This document shows positions 24,071-35,706 of a stretch of DNA of 64,000 bases, piece after piece. The first letter of the stretch is position 1. Each line of letters begins with the position of its first letter. The notes below the pieces were generated by a model. That model was given only the letters and a program-made list of their open reading frames with translations. It was not told the origin of the DNA and did no database searches. The translations under genes and the position numbers were made by a program. The DNA lies in assembly GCA_028583405.1 (NCBI GenBank), contig CM053261.1, positions 12,332,459 to 12,396,458 on the forward strand, written 5' to 3'. The stretch comes from Pogonophryne albipinna. Its lineage: Eukaryota; Chordata; Actinopteri; Perciformes; Artedidraconidae.

Positions 24071-25230
24071 TTGCCCCTTTCACACCAACGCGTTTTCAGC
24101 TACGGCTCGGAGCTGGAGCCTGAAAAGTGCCAGTTTTTCCTGTTCACACCGCAGCGGCGCCGCCTCTTAGCTCCGGAATCCGGTTCACTTCCAGCTCCAA
24201 AAAATTGTCGGTCTAGAGATAAGAGCTTCAGAGCTAAGAGGTGGCGTAGCTTACGTCTCTCTTACGTCGAGGCGTGCAGGAAACTAAACCCACCTCCCCT
24301 GAACATGGGTCGACTGTCATGCCTGCCTACAAGCAGTAGTGCTTATAAACACACTTTATAACGTCAGGCAACACTAACCAGGCTTCGTGTGATTCTGTTT
24401 ATTTGTACCTTACTTTGACCATCCGTTCACTGTTATTGATCATTGTGGAGAGAGGCAGACGTTTTGTTTTGTATTATAGCAGCTATCGGATGGAATCAAT
24501 ACATGGGCTGCACAGGTTGTCGTGTCCGACTATCACAAGTAGAATCATAATAAAAATACGCCGGTAAAATGTGCCTGTCGAAAACGGTTTATGCCACAAT
24601 AGGATAGCAATAGCAAGTAGTCAGTTTAGCTTCGGTTGCTATGCTAACATCACCCATTTCATACCAGAGAAACTTTCATAACAGCGTTGTGATGCCAAAC
24701 AGCGTCAATTCAGACTGACACACATTCACTTAGGCTAAGGGGAACTGGGGATATGTATCAGCTGCTTGTGTGAGTCGGACAGTGAATACTTTAGAGCGGC
24801 CGCTGCAGTGTGAGCTAACCGGGAGCTAACGGAGGAGAATAAACTCCCGTGGAAGAGCAGCCAACACTGCAGCGGTCGGTAAATGCCGCAAAAACACATT
24901 AATAAACAATGAACCACGGCACTCTGGAGCAAAGTATAAGGTTGGAGAAGTCGTTATTCAATTTATTCTGGCTTCGTGTGATTAAAAGCAACACGATCAT
25001 CGACCCGACGCAGTTCCCCGTTGTTGTTGTTGTTGTTGTTTTGAGCGCCGTAACGCCGTTGGGGAGCAAATCAGCGATGTAAACGGTGACGTCATGACGC
25101 AGCAGCGGCAGCATCAGTCGGGTGCTGGGCAGTGTGAACAGAGCGGGAGCAGAAAAGGGAAACCGGAGCTGAACCAGAAAAGCTCTAGCTCGGAGCTAGA
25201 AAGGGAAAATCGCTGGTGTGAAAGCCGCAT
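24071..25230. mobile_element. 1.16-kb non-autonomous element with CTTTCACACC ends
   Basis: Left end TTGCCCCTTTCACACC and right end inverse ATGCGGCTTTCACACC (13 of 16 match). Subterminal AGCTCCGGA / GAGCTAGAA blocks continue the symmetry. The empty array unit reads CACTATACCATGG at the join; the right duplicate is mutated, so the TSD is imperfect. No coding frame supported. It is the source of the filler at 21281-21666. A TTG run lies at 25020-25040. Confidence 0.75.
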
Positions 25231-25354
25231 CAACCATGGTTTTGTTTTCACATTTTTCGGAACACAATACTATGACTTTTTCTTAAAATTTCTTAAATAT
25301 ATTCGATTTTTTTAGGACAGTTTATACTTTGATTATTTTCCCCCTATAAAACTT

Positions 25355-25417
25355 TTCCCATACCGGGAGTCGAACCCCGGCCACCTGGGTGAAAACCAGG
25401 AATCCTAACCGCTAGAC
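25355..25417 (-). pseudogene. tRNA-Glu(UUC) split by hAT
   Basis: Cut at the same D-arm nucleotide as the copies at 1434 and 2810; 5' remnant at 26824-26832. Also one T-stem change. Confidence 0.9.
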
Positions 25418-26815
25418 CAGGGATCACCAACTACATTTGTCCAAGGGCCAAAATGTATCCAATAGACACTATCGCGGGCCGGGGGGGTACAGGTACTGCA
25501 TAAAGCTTAGCAGACTCTTCACGCTAACGAAGGATCACTTCTAGGCAGGGTTGGGAGGGTTACTTTGTAAATGTAATCAGTTACTGATTACTGAATACAT
25601 GCTCTGAAAGTAATCAGAATACAGTTACAGTTACGTGTCTTATAAAAGTAACGTGTTCAGGTTACTTTTAGAATACTTTTGGAATACTTTATTTTTCCAT
25701 AACAGATGGGTATGTTTTGGTGAGCAGGAGACACTTGTTTTACTGTTTTAATGGCTTATCAAGAACTCAAACACAACATCTTGGTGTCATTCTGGACAGC
25801 TCCCTCTCATCTGCACCCCACATAAAAAACATCACCCGGACTGCATTCTCCTACTGTAAACCTTTCCTTAGAATATGTTATGAATTGTAAGGTGTCCTTG
25901 GGTGCTTTGAAAGGCGCCCCTAAATAGAATGAATTATCATTATTATTATTATTATTATCTGAAACGATGTAATAACTTTTCAAACTTGTTCCAGTCACTT
26001 GCCCCATGCCTTCAGCAGCAGCAGGCCATTCACTTTGATTTGATCCCGTTATAAATGTCATCATTTCAACAATAAAGAAATGCTACATAAACGTTATCTT
26101 GCACATTTTATCGAACCATCTCCGTTTCTAACTTTCAATATAGTTTAAAAGAGATCTCTCTCTCTCTCATCTGCGTGCGGGGGCGGGGCCTCACAAACAC
26201 GCTGCATCTCTCTCTCGCTCACAGACATGCTGCAGCGCTGTGCAGTGTGCACACAGTTCTGCCGGTAATGAATATTACATTTTGTGAGGAAACTTTTCCA
26301 CCAATAATTCCAATAAGTATTCCAAAATGTATTCACTTCAGGTTTACGAAAGTAACTGTAATCAGATTACTCGTTTTTCAAATGTAACGCCAGCTGAATA
26401 CACTTGATTTTTGTATTCTGATTACGTAACGCCGTTACATATATTCCGTTACAACCCAACCCTGCTTCTAGGCTACTGTCCCGCAGCTCCTGCCTCTCTG
26501 TTGGACTCTGTCGCAGCGGGGCTGCTGCTGTGGTGCGGAGCGCACAAAGCAGACTCTTCACAACGAAGGATCACTTCTTCTTCTTCTTCAAGGAAGGGGA
26601 GGTTTCGCAGTACGCAGTCTACTGTCCCGCAGCTGCTGCCTCTCTGTTGGACTCCGGTACTGCACCTTACTCACGAGACGTTGTAAAAAAAAATGGGTGG
26701 GGGGCGAACGCAGTAACCACTCCGCCAACTGCCACAGTCACCCCCGTCGTGCGGGCCGGATGAGAATGTCTGGCGGGCCGGATGTGGCCCGCGGGCCGCC
26801 AGTTGGTGGTCACTG
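25418..26815. mobile_element. composite hAT (CAGGGATCACCAAC end) with a nested hAT
   Basis: Left end CAGGGATCACCAAC; right end inverse CAGTGACCACCAACTGG. Target duplication CGCTAGAC at 25410-25417 and 26816-26823. Outside the nested element at 25546-26464 there is only about 480 bp. The right part recurs at 831-1236. Subterminal GCGGGCCGG runs lie near both ends. No transposase. Confidence 0.9.
25546..26464. mobile_element. nested hAT MITE, CAGGGTTGGG ends
   Basis: Ends CAGGGTTGGG and CCCAACCCTG, with the 8-bp duplication CTTCTAGG at 25538-25545 and 26465-26472. The ends are rich in GTAATCAGATTAC-like and GTAACG motifs. No coding potential recognised. Confidence 0.9.
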
Positions 26816-27021
26816 CGCTAGACCATATGGGACATCTTTTGTGTCTTTTTTCACATTTTTTGACAGACTATACTGTGACTTTTTTTCAAATGTTTCAACA
26901 CACTATACCATGGTTTTGTTTTCACATTTTTCGACACTATGACTTTTTATTTTATTTCTTACATATATTCAATTTTTTTAGGACAGTTTATACTTTGATT
27001 ATTTTCCCCCTATAAAACTTG

Positions 27022-27093
27022 TTCCCATACCGGGAGTCGAACCCGGGCCACCTGGGTGAAAACCAGGAATCCTAACCGCTAGACCATATGGGA
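27022..27093 (-). tRNA. tRNA-Glu(UUC), consensus
   Basis: Identical to consensus with TTTT terminator. Confidence 0.94.
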
Positions 27094-27137
27094 TATCTTT
27101 GGTGGCATTTCCCCATTTGTTTCACACACTATACTAT

Positions 27138-27728
27138 AGGCGCTTTCACACCAAGTACTTTTCCCAGGAATAGTTCCCGGAACTTAGTTCCCCGGAACTT
27201 TTATTTCCTGGAACTATCTAGTAAATCGCGTTCACACCGGAATAAGTCCCTGAAGCAGCCGCTGACGTCACTTCTTCTTCTTCTTTTTCTTCTTCGGGTT
27301 TCCTGGCAGGCCGCAAACAACTTCACGGCGTAAACTGCCACCCGAAGTCCCCAGAGTTGGGGACTTCCGAGTAAATCGCCAAATGTGCCGACACCTCCTC
27401 ATCACTCCACCATTCCCATGTTTTTTTTTGTGTTGCCATAAGTTAGACTCTCTCCATGGGTGCGCTGGGCTAATGCTAATAATGCTGATGCAAGCAAAAA
27501 AAATGGCGGCTTCACAAAAACTTTTCAGAGATTTACGGGGCGTGGTTTGCAATTCGCCCATCCAATCAGAAATTGGAACCTTTTTCTCCCCAGGAAAGCC
27601 GGACTAAAAAGGGGTGAAAAGGTTCGCGCAAAAAAAAGTTCTAGTTTCAGATCTTTTTGGTGTGAACTCAAAATCCCAGGAACTATCGGAACTATTCCTG
27701 GGAAAAGTACTACGGTGTGAAAGCACCT
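27138..27728. mobile_element. Harbinger-like MITE
   Basis: Full-length; the CTT run is interrupted by TTT. Confidence 0.9.
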
Positions 27729-27868
27729 TATGAGATTTTATTTTATATTTCGACATATTCTACTATGAAGTTTTTTCCAATTCTATAACAGATTATAATA
27801 TGCCTTTTTTTAAATGTTTCGACTCACTCTATTCCATTTATTTAAGACAGTTTATACTTTGATTATTT

Positions 27869-27940
27869 TTCCCATAACGGGAGTCGAACCCGGGCCACCT
27901 GGGTGAAAACCAGGAATCCTAACCGCTAGACCATATGGGA
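27869..27940 (-). tRNA. tRNA-Glu(UUC) without its terminator
   Basis: One T-stem base is changed. The short trailer between two TCCCATA motifs, including the TTTT terminator, is deleted, so the gene abuts AAAATAATC. Termination, if transcribed, would have to occur further down. Confidence 0.7.
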
Positions 27941-28171
27941 CATCTTTTGTGTCTTTTTTCACATTTTTCGACACACTATACTGTGACATTTTTCCAAATG
28001 ATTGACATACCATACTATGACTTTTTTTCAAATGTTTTGACACACAAAACCATGGCTTTGTTTTCACATTTTTCGACACACAATACTATGACTTTTTCTT
28101 AAAATTACTTAAATATATTCAATTTTTTTAGGACAGTTTATACTTTGATTATTTTCCCCCTATAAAACTTG

Positions 28172-28243
28172 TTCCCATACCGGGAGTTGAACCCAGGCCA
28201 ACTGGGTGAAAACCAGGAATCCTAACCGCTAGACCATATGGGA
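28172..28243 (-). tRNA. tRNA-Glu(UUC), variant
   Basis: Changes in the anticodon stem (CCAGG to CCAGT), T stem and T loop. Probably weak or inactive. Confidence 0.6.
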
Positions 28244-28287
28244 TATCTTTGGTGGCTTTTCCCCATTTGTTTCACGCACTATACTCT

Positions 28288-28883
28288 AGGCGCTTTCACA
28301 CAAAGTACTTTTCCCAGGAATAGTTCCGGAACTTAGTTCCCCGGAACTTTTATTTCCTGGAACTATCTAGTAAATCGCGTTCACACCGGAATAAGTCCCT
28401 GAAGGAGCCGCTGACGTCACTTCTTCTTCTTCTTCTTCTTCTTCGGGTTTCCTGGCAGTCCGCAAACAACTTCACGGGGTAAACTGCCACCCGAAGTCCC
28501 CAGAGTTGGGGACTTCCGAGTAAATCGCCAAATGTGCCGACACCTCCTCATCACTCCACCGTTCCCATGTTTTTTTTTGTGTTGCCATAAGTTAGACTCT
28601 CTCCATGGGTGCGCTGGGCTAATGCTAATGCTAATAATGCTGATGCAAGCAAAAAAAATGGCGGCTTCACAAAAACTTTTCAGAGTTTTACGGGGCGTGG
28701 TTTGCAATTCGCCCATCCAATCAGAAATTGGAACCTTTTTCTCCCCAGGAAAGTCGGACTAAAAAGGGGTGAAAAGGTTCGCGCAAAAAAAAGTTCTAGT
28801 TTCAGATCTTTTTGGTGTGAACTCAAAATCCCAGGAACTATCAGAACTATTCCTGGGAAAAGTACTCCGGTGTGAAAGCACCT
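28288..28883. mobile_element. Harbinger-like MITE
   Basis: Full-length; the left flank reads CTCT rather than CTAT, a later mutation of the duplication. Confidence 0.88.
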
Positions 28884-29039
28884 TATGAGATTTTATTTTA
28901 TATTTCGACATATTCTACTATGAAGTTTTTTCCAATTATATAACAGATTATAATATGCCTTTTTTAAATGTTTCGACTCACTCTATTCCATGTATTTAAG
29001 ACAGTTTATACTTTGATTATTTTTCCCATATAAAACTTG

Positions 29040-29111
29040 TTCCCATACCGGGAGTCGAACCCGGGCCACCTGGGTGAAAACCAGGAATCCTAACCGCTAG
29101 ACCATATGGGA
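29040..29111 (-). tRNA. tRNA-Glu(UUC), consensus
   Basis: Identical to consensus with TTTT terminator. Confidence 0.94.
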
Positions 29112-29343
29112 CATCTTTTGTGTCTTTTTTCACATTTTTTGACAGACTATACTGTGACTTTTTATCCAAATGATTGACATAACATACTATGACTTTTTTT
29201 CAAATGTTTCGATACACCATTCCATGGTTTTGTTTTCACATTTTTCGACACACAATACTATGACTTTTTCTTAAAAGTTCTTAAATATATTCGATTTTTT
29301 TAGGACAGTTTATACTTTGATTATTTTCCCCCTATAAAACTTG

Positions 29344-29415
29344 TTCCCATACCGGGAGTCGAACCTGGGCCACCTGGGTGAAAACCAGGAATCCTAACCG
29401 CTAGACCATATGGGA
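29344..29415 (-). tRNA. tRNA-Glu(UUC), variant
   Basis: One T-stem change (CCGGG to CCAGG). Confidence 0.78.
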
Positions 29416-29646
29416 CATCTTTTGTGTCTTTTTTCACATTTTTCGACACACTATACTGTGACCTTTTTCCAAATGATTGACATACCATACTATGACTTTT
29501 TTTCAAATGTTTCGACACACTATACCATGGTTTTGTTTTCACATTTTTCGACACACAATACTATGACTTTTTCTTAAAATTACTTAAATATATTTGATTT
29601 TTTTAGGACAGTTTATACTTTGATTATTTTCCCCCTATAAAACTTG

Positions 29647-29718
29647 TTCCCATACTGGGAATCGAACCCGGGCCACCTGGGTGAAAACCAGGAATCCTAA
29701 CCGCTAGACCATATGGGA
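29647..29718 (-). tRNA. tRNA-Glu(UUC), variant
   Basis: One T-stem and one T-loop change. Confidence 0.72.
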
Positions 29719-29942
29719 CATCTTTTGTGTCTTTTTTCACATTTTTTGACAGACTATACTGTGACTTTTTATCCAAATGATTGACATACCATACAATGAC
29801 TTTTTTTCAAATGTTTCGACACACTATACCATGGTTTTGTTTTCACATTTTTCGACACTATGACTTTTTATTTTATTTCTTACATATATTCAATTTTTTT
29901 AGGACTGTTTATACTTTGATTATTTTCCCACTATAAAACTTG

Positions 29943-30014
29943 TTCCCATACCGGGAGTCGAACCCGGGGTACCAGGGTGAAAACCAGGAATCCTAACCGC
30001 TAGACCATATGGGA
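29943..30014 (-). tRNA. tRNA-Glu(UUC), variant
   Basis: The anticodon stem 3' strand is CCTGG instead of CCAGG, and the variable loop is altered. Confidence 0.62.
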
Positions 30015-30058
30015 TATCTTTGGTGGCTTTTTCCCATTTGTTTCACACACTATACTAT

Positions 30059-30638
30059 AGGCGCTTTCACACAAAGTTATTTTCCCAGGAATAGTTCCGG
30101 AACTTAGTTCCCCGGAACTTTTATTTCCTGGAACTATCTAGTAAATCGCGTTCACACCGGAATAAGTACCTGAAGGAGCCGCTGACGTCACTTCTTCTTC
30201 GGGTTTCCTGGCAGGCCGCAAACAACTTCACGGCGTAAACTGCCACCAAAAGTCCCCAGAGTTGGGGACTTCCAAGTAAATCGCCAAATGTGCCGACACC
30301 TCCTCATCACTCCACCGTTCCCATGTTTTCTTTTGTGTTGCCATAAGTTAGACTCTCTCCATGGGTGAGCTGGGCTAATGCTAATGCTAATAATGCTGAT
30401 GCGAGCAAAAAAAATGGCGGCTTCACAAATACTTTTCAGAGTTTTAAGGGGCGTGGTTTGCAATTCGCCCATCCAATCAGAAATTGGAACCTTTTTCTCC
30501 CCAGGAAAGCCGGACTAAAAAGGGGTGAAAAGGTTCGCGCAAAAAAAGTTATAGTTTCAGATCTTTTTGGTGTGAACTCAAAATCCCAGGAACTATCGGA
30601 ACTATTCCTGGGAAAAGTACTCCGGTGTGAAAGCACCT
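30059..30638. mobile_element. Harbinger-like MITE
   Basis: Full-length; short CTT run. Confidence 0.9.
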
Positions 30639-30794
30639 TATGAGATTTTATTTTATATTTCGACATATTCTACTATGAAGTTTTTTCCAATTCTATAACA
30701 GATTATAATATGCCATTTTTAAATGTTTCGACTCACTCTATTCCATTTATTTAAGACAGTTTATACTTTGATTATTTTTCCCATATAAAACTTG

Positions 30795-30866
30795 TTCCCA
30801 TACTGGGAGTCGAACCCCGGCAACCTGGGTGAAAACCAGGAATCCTAACCGCTAGACCATATGGGA
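30795..30866 (-). tRNA. tRNA-Glu(UUC), variant
   Basis: Three changes in the T arm and variable loop. Confidence 0.6.
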
Positions 30867-31090
30867 CATCTTTTGTGTCTTTTTTCACATTTTTTGACAG
30901 ACTATACTGTGACTTTTTATCCACATGATTGACATACCATACAATGACTTTTTTTCAAATGTTTTGACACACTATACCATGGTTTTGTTTTCACATTTTT
31001 CGACACTATGACTTTTTATTTTATTTCTTACATATATTCAATTTTTTTAGGACAGTTTATACTTTGATTATTTTCCACCTATAAAACTTG

Positions 31091-31162
31091 TTCCCATACC
31101 GGGAGTCGAACCCGGGCCACCTGGGTGAAAACCAGGAATCCTAACCACTAGACCATATGGGA
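31091..31162 (-). tRNA. tRNA-Glu(UUC), D-loop variant
   Basis: Only the D-loop AGTGG change; otherwise consensus. Confidence 0.88.
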
Positions 31163-31393
31163 TATCTTTTGTGTCTTTTTTCACATTTTTTGACAGACTA
31201 TACTGTGACTTTTTTCCAAATGATTGACATAACATACTATGACTTTTTTTCAAATGTTTCGATACACCATTCCATGGTTTTGTTTTCACATTTTTCGACA
31301 CACAATACTATGACTTTTTCTTAAAATTTCTTAAATATATTCGATTTTTTTAGGACAGTTTATACTTTGATTATTTTCCCCCTATAAAACGTG

Positions 31394-31465
31394 TTCCCAT
31401 ACCGGGAGTCGAACCCAGGCCACCTGGGTGAAAACCAGGAATCCTAACCACTAGACCATATGGGA
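31394..31465 (-). tRNA. tRNA-Glu(UUC), variant
   Basis: T-stem C to T and D-loop AGTGG. Confidence 0.72.
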
Positions 31466-31509
31466 TATCTTTTGTGGCTTTTCCCAATTTGTTTCACACA
31501 CTATACTAT

Positions 31510-32100
31510 AGGCGCTTTCACACCAAGTACTTTTCCCAGGAATAGTTCCTGGACCTTAGTTCCCCGGAACTTTTATTTCCTGGAACTATCTAGTAAATCA
31601 CGTTCACACCGGAATAAGTCCCTGAAGGAGCTGCTGACGTCACTTCTTCTTCTTCTTCTTCGGGTTTCCTGGCAGGCCGCAAACAACTTCACGGCGTAAA
31701 CTGCCACCCGAAGTCCCCAGAGTTGGGGACTTCCGAGTAAATCGCCAAAAGCGCCAACACCTCCTCATCACTCCACCGTTCCCATGTTTTCTTTTGTGTT
31801 GCCATAAGTTAGACCCTCTCCATGGGTGCGCTGGGCTAATGCTAATGCTAATAATGCTGATGCGAGCAAAAAAAATGGCGGCTTCACAAAAACCTTTCAG
31901 AGTTTTACGGGGCGTGGTTTGCAATACGCCCATCCAATCAGAAATTGGAACCTTTTTCTCCCCAGGAAATCCAGACTAAAAAGGGGTGAAAAGGTTCGCG
32001 CAAAAAAAAGTTCTAGTTTTAGATCTTTTTGGTGTGAACTCAAAATCCCAGGAACTATCGGAACTATTCCTGACAAAAGTACTCCGGTGTGAAAGCACCT
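31510..32100. mobile_element. Harbinger-like MITE
   Basis: Full-length; CCTGACAAAAG right-end variant. Confidence 0.9.
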
Positions 32101-32257
32101 TATGAGATTTTATTTTATATTTCGACATATTCTACTATGAAGTTTTTTCCAATTCTATAACAGATTATAATATGCCTTTTTTTAAATGTTTCGACTCACT
32201 CTATTCCATTTATTTAAGATAGTTTATACTTTGATTATTTTTCCCATATAAAACTAG

Positions 32258-32329
32258 TTCCCATACCGGGAGTCGAACCCGGGCCACCTGGGTGAAAACC
32301 AGGAATCCTAACCGCTAGACCATATGGGA
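32258..32329 (-). tRNA. tRNA-Glu(UUC), consensus
   Basis: Gene identical to consensus; trailer AACTAGTTTT. Confidence 0.94.
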
Positions 32330-32562
32330 CATCTTTTGTGTCTTTTTTCACATTTTTCGACACATTATTATACTGTGACTTTTTTCCAAATGATTGACAT
32401 ACCATACTATGACTTTTTTTCAAATGTTTTGAAACACAATACCATGGTTTTGTTTTCACATTTTTCGACACACTATACTATGACTTTTTATTTTTTTTCT
32501 TACATATATTAAAAATGTTTAGGACAGTTTATACTTTGATTATTTTCCCCCTATAAAGCTTG

Positions 32563-32634
32563 TTCCCATACGGCGAGTCGAACCCAGGCCACATGGGTGA
32601 AAACCAGGAATCCTAACCGCTAGACCATATGGGA
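32563..32634 (-). tRNA. tRNA-Glu(UUC), variant
   Basis: Changes in T stem and anticodon stem (CCAGG to CCATG). The trailer lacks a clean TTTT (AAGCTTTATAG). Confidence 0.55.
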
Positions 32635-32678
32635 TATCTTTGGTGGCTTTGCCCCATTTGTTTCACACACTATACTAT

Positions 32679-33255
32679 AGGCGCTTTCACACCAAGTACT
32701 TTTCCCAGGAATAGTTCCCGGAACTTTTATTTCCCCGGAACTTTTATTTCCTGGAACTATCTAGTAAATCGCGTTCACACCGGAATAAGTCCCTGAAGGA
32801 ACCGCTGACGTCACTTCTTCTTCGGGTTTCCTGGCAGGCCGCAAACAACTTCACGGCGTAAACTGCCACCCGAAGTCCCCAGAGTTGGGGACTTCCGTGT
32901 AAATCGCCAAATGTGCCGACACCTCCTCATCACTCCACCGTTTCCATGTTTTCTTTTGTGTTGCCATAAGTTAGACTCTCTCCATGGGTGCGCTGGGCTA
33001 ATTCTAATAATGCTGATGCGAGCAAAAAAATGGCGGCTTCACAAAAACTTTTCAGAGTTTTACGGGGCGTGGTTTGCAATTCGCCCATCCAATCAGAAAT
33101 TGGAACCTTTTTCTCCCCAGGAAAGCCGGACTAAAAAGGGCTGAAAAGGTTCGCACAAAAAAAAGTTCTAGTTTCAGATCTTTTTGGTGTGAACTCAAAA
33201 TCCCAGGAACTATCGGAACTATTCCTGGGAAAAGTACTCCGGTGTGAAAGCACCT
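32679..33255. mobile_element. Harbinger-like MITE, repeated CTTTTATTTCC variant
   Basis: The left subterminal region carries a duplicated ACTTTTATTTCC segment, as in the copies at 35538, 37606, 39667 and 42046. Confidence 0.9.
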
Positions 33256-33412
33256 TATGAGATTTTATTTTATATTTCAACATATTCTACTATGAAGTTT
33301 TTTCCAATTCTATAACAGATTATAATATGCCTTTTTTTAAATGTTTCGACTCATTCTATTCCATTTATTTAAGACAGTTTATACTTTGATTATTTTTCCC
33401 ATATAAAACTTG

Positions 33413-33484
33413 TTCCCATACCGGGAGTCGAACCCGGGCCACCTGGGTGAAAACCAGGAATCCTAACCGCTAGACCATATGGGA
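33413..33484 (-). tRNA. tRNA-Glu(UUC), consensus
   Basis: Identical to consensus; last gene before the assembly gap. Confidence 0.94.
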
Positions 33485-33545
33485 CATCTTTTGTGTCTTT
33501 TCTCACATTTTTTGACAGACTATACTGTGACTTTTTATCCAAATG

Positions 33546-34545
33546 NNNNNNNNNNNNNNNNNNNNNNNNNNNNNNNNNNNNNNNNNNNNNNNNNNNNNNN
33601 NNNNNNNNNNNNNNNNNNNNNNNNNNNNNNNNNNNNNNNNNNNNNNNNNNNNNNNNNNNNNNNNNNNNNNNNNNNNNNNNNNNNNNNNNNNNNNNNNNNN
33701 NNNNNNNNNNNNNNNNNNNNNNNNNNNNNNNNNNNNNNNNNNNNNNNNNNNNNNNNNNNNNNNNNNNNNNNNNNNNNNNNNNNNNNNNNNNNNNNNNNNN
33801 NNNNNNNNNNNNNNNNNNNNNNNNNNNNNNNNNNNNNNNNNNNNNNNNNNNNNNNNNNNNNNNNNNNNNNNNNNNNNNNNNNNNNNNNNNNNNNNNNNNN
33901 NNNNNNNNNNNNNNNNNNNNNNNNNNNNNNNNNNNNNNNNNNNNNNNNNNNNNNNNNNNNNNNNNNNNNNNNNNNNNNNNNNNNNNNNNNNNNNNNNNNN
34001 NNNNNNNNNNNNNNNNNNNNNNNNNNNNNNNNNNNNNNNNNNNNNNNNNNNNNNNNNNNNNNNNNNNNNNNNNNNNNNNNNNNNNNNNNNNNNNNNNNNN
34101 NNNNNNNNNNNNNNNNNNNNNNNNNNNNNNNNNNNNNNNNNNNNNNNNNNNNNNNNNNNNNNNNNNNNNNNNNNNNNNNNNNNNNNNNNNNNNNNNNNNN
34201 NNNNNNNNNNNNNNNNNNNNNNNNNNNNNNNNNNNNNNNNNNNNNNNNNNNNNNNNNNNNNNNNNNNNNNNNNNNNNNNNNNNNNNNNNNNNNNNNNNNN
34301 NNNNNNNNNNNNNNNNNNNNNNNNNNNNNNNNNNNNNNNNNNNNNNNNNNNNNNNNNNNNNNNNNNNNNNNNNNNNNNNNNNNNNNNNNNNNNNNNNNNN
34401 NNNNNNNNNNNNNNNNNNNNNNNNNNNNNNNNNNNNNNNNNNNNNNNNNNNNNNNNNNNNNNNNNNNNNNNNNNNNNNNNNNNNNNNNNNNNNNNNNNNN
34501 NNNNNNNNNNNNNNNNNNNNNNNNNNNNNNNNNNNNNNNNNNNNN
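33546..34545. other. assembly gap, 1,000 N
   Basis: Exactly 1,000 unknown bases, a round number suggesting a placeholder rather than a measured length. Array sequence lies on both sides. Confidence 0.99.
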
Positions 34546-34562
34546 TCCCCCTATAAAACGTG

Positions 34563-34634
34563 TTCCCATACCGGGAGTCGAACCCCGGCCACCTGGGTGA
34601 AAACCAGGAATCCTAACCGCTAGACCATATGGGA
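34563..34634 (-). tRNA. tRNA-Glu(UUC), variant
   Basis: One T-stem mismatch (CCGGG to CGGGG). Confidence 0.75.
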
Positions 34635-34680
34635 TATCTTTGCGTAGCTTTTCCCAATTTGTTTTCACACACTATACTAT

Positions 34681-35265
34681 AGGCGCTTTCACACCAAGTA
34701 CTTTTCCCAGGAATAGTTCCTGGACCTTAGTTCCCCGGAACTTTTATTTCCTGGAACTATCTAGTAAATCACGTTCACACCGGAATAAGTCCCTGAAGGA
34801 GCTGCTGACGTCACTTCTTCTTCTTCGGGTTTCCTGGCAGGCCGCAAACAACTTCACGGCGTAAACTGCCACCCGAAGTCCCCAGAGTTGGGGACTTCCG
34901 AATAAATCGCCAAAAGCGCCAACACCTCCTCATCACTCCACCGTTCCCATATTTTCTTTTGTGTTGCCATAAGTTAGACCCTCTCCATGGGTGCGCTGGG
35001 CTAATGCTAATGCTAATAATGCTGATGCGAGCAAAAAAAATGGCGGCTTCACAAAAACCTTTCAGAGTTTTACGGGGCGTGGTTTGCAATACGCCCATCC
35101 AATCAGAAATTGGAACCTTTTTCTCCCCAGGAAAGCCGGACTAAAAAGGGGTGAAAAGGTTCGCGCAAAAAAAAGTTCTAGTTTTAGATCTTTTTGGTGT
35201 GAACTCAAAATCCCAGGAACTATCGGAACTATTCCTGACAAAAGTACTCCGGTGTGAAAGCACCT
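34681..35265. mobile_element. Harbinger-like MITE
   Basis: Full-length; CCTGACAAAAG variant. Nearly identical to the copy at 38810. Confidence 0.9.
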
Positions 35266-35421
35266 TATGAGATTTTATTTTGTATTTCGACATATTCTAC
35301 TATGAAGTTTTTTCCAATTATATAACAGATTATAATATGCCTTTTTTAAATGTTTCGACTCACTCTATTCCATTTATTTAAGACAGTTTATACTTTGATT
35401 ATTTTCCCCCTATAAAAATTG

Positions 35422-35493
35422 TTCCCATACCGGGAGTCGAACCCGGGCCACCTGGGTGAAAACCAGGAATCCTAACCGCTAGACCATATGGGA
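35422..35493 (-). tRNA. tRNA-Glu(UUC), consensus
   Basis: Consensus gene; longer terminator TTTTT. Confidence 0.94.
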
Positions 35494-35537
35494 TATCTTT
35501 GGTGGCTTTGCCCCATTTGTTTCACACACTATACTAT

Positions 35538-35671
35538 AGGCGCTTTCACACCAAGTACTTTTCCCAGGAATAGTTCCCAGAACTTTTATTTCCCCGGAAC
35601 TTTTATTTCCCGGAACTATCTAGTAAATCGCGTTCACACCGGAATAAGTCCCTGAAGGAGCCGCTGATGTC

Positions 35672-35706
<35 letters not shown>

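Noticed and set aside
24071..24361. 96-codon frame at the start of the CTTTCACACC element
   Set aside because: Starts in the terminal repeat and shows no domain; low confidence that it is coding.
33479..34668. Four frames of 337-377 codons
   Set aside because: They are open only because unknown bases of the gap were translated as X.
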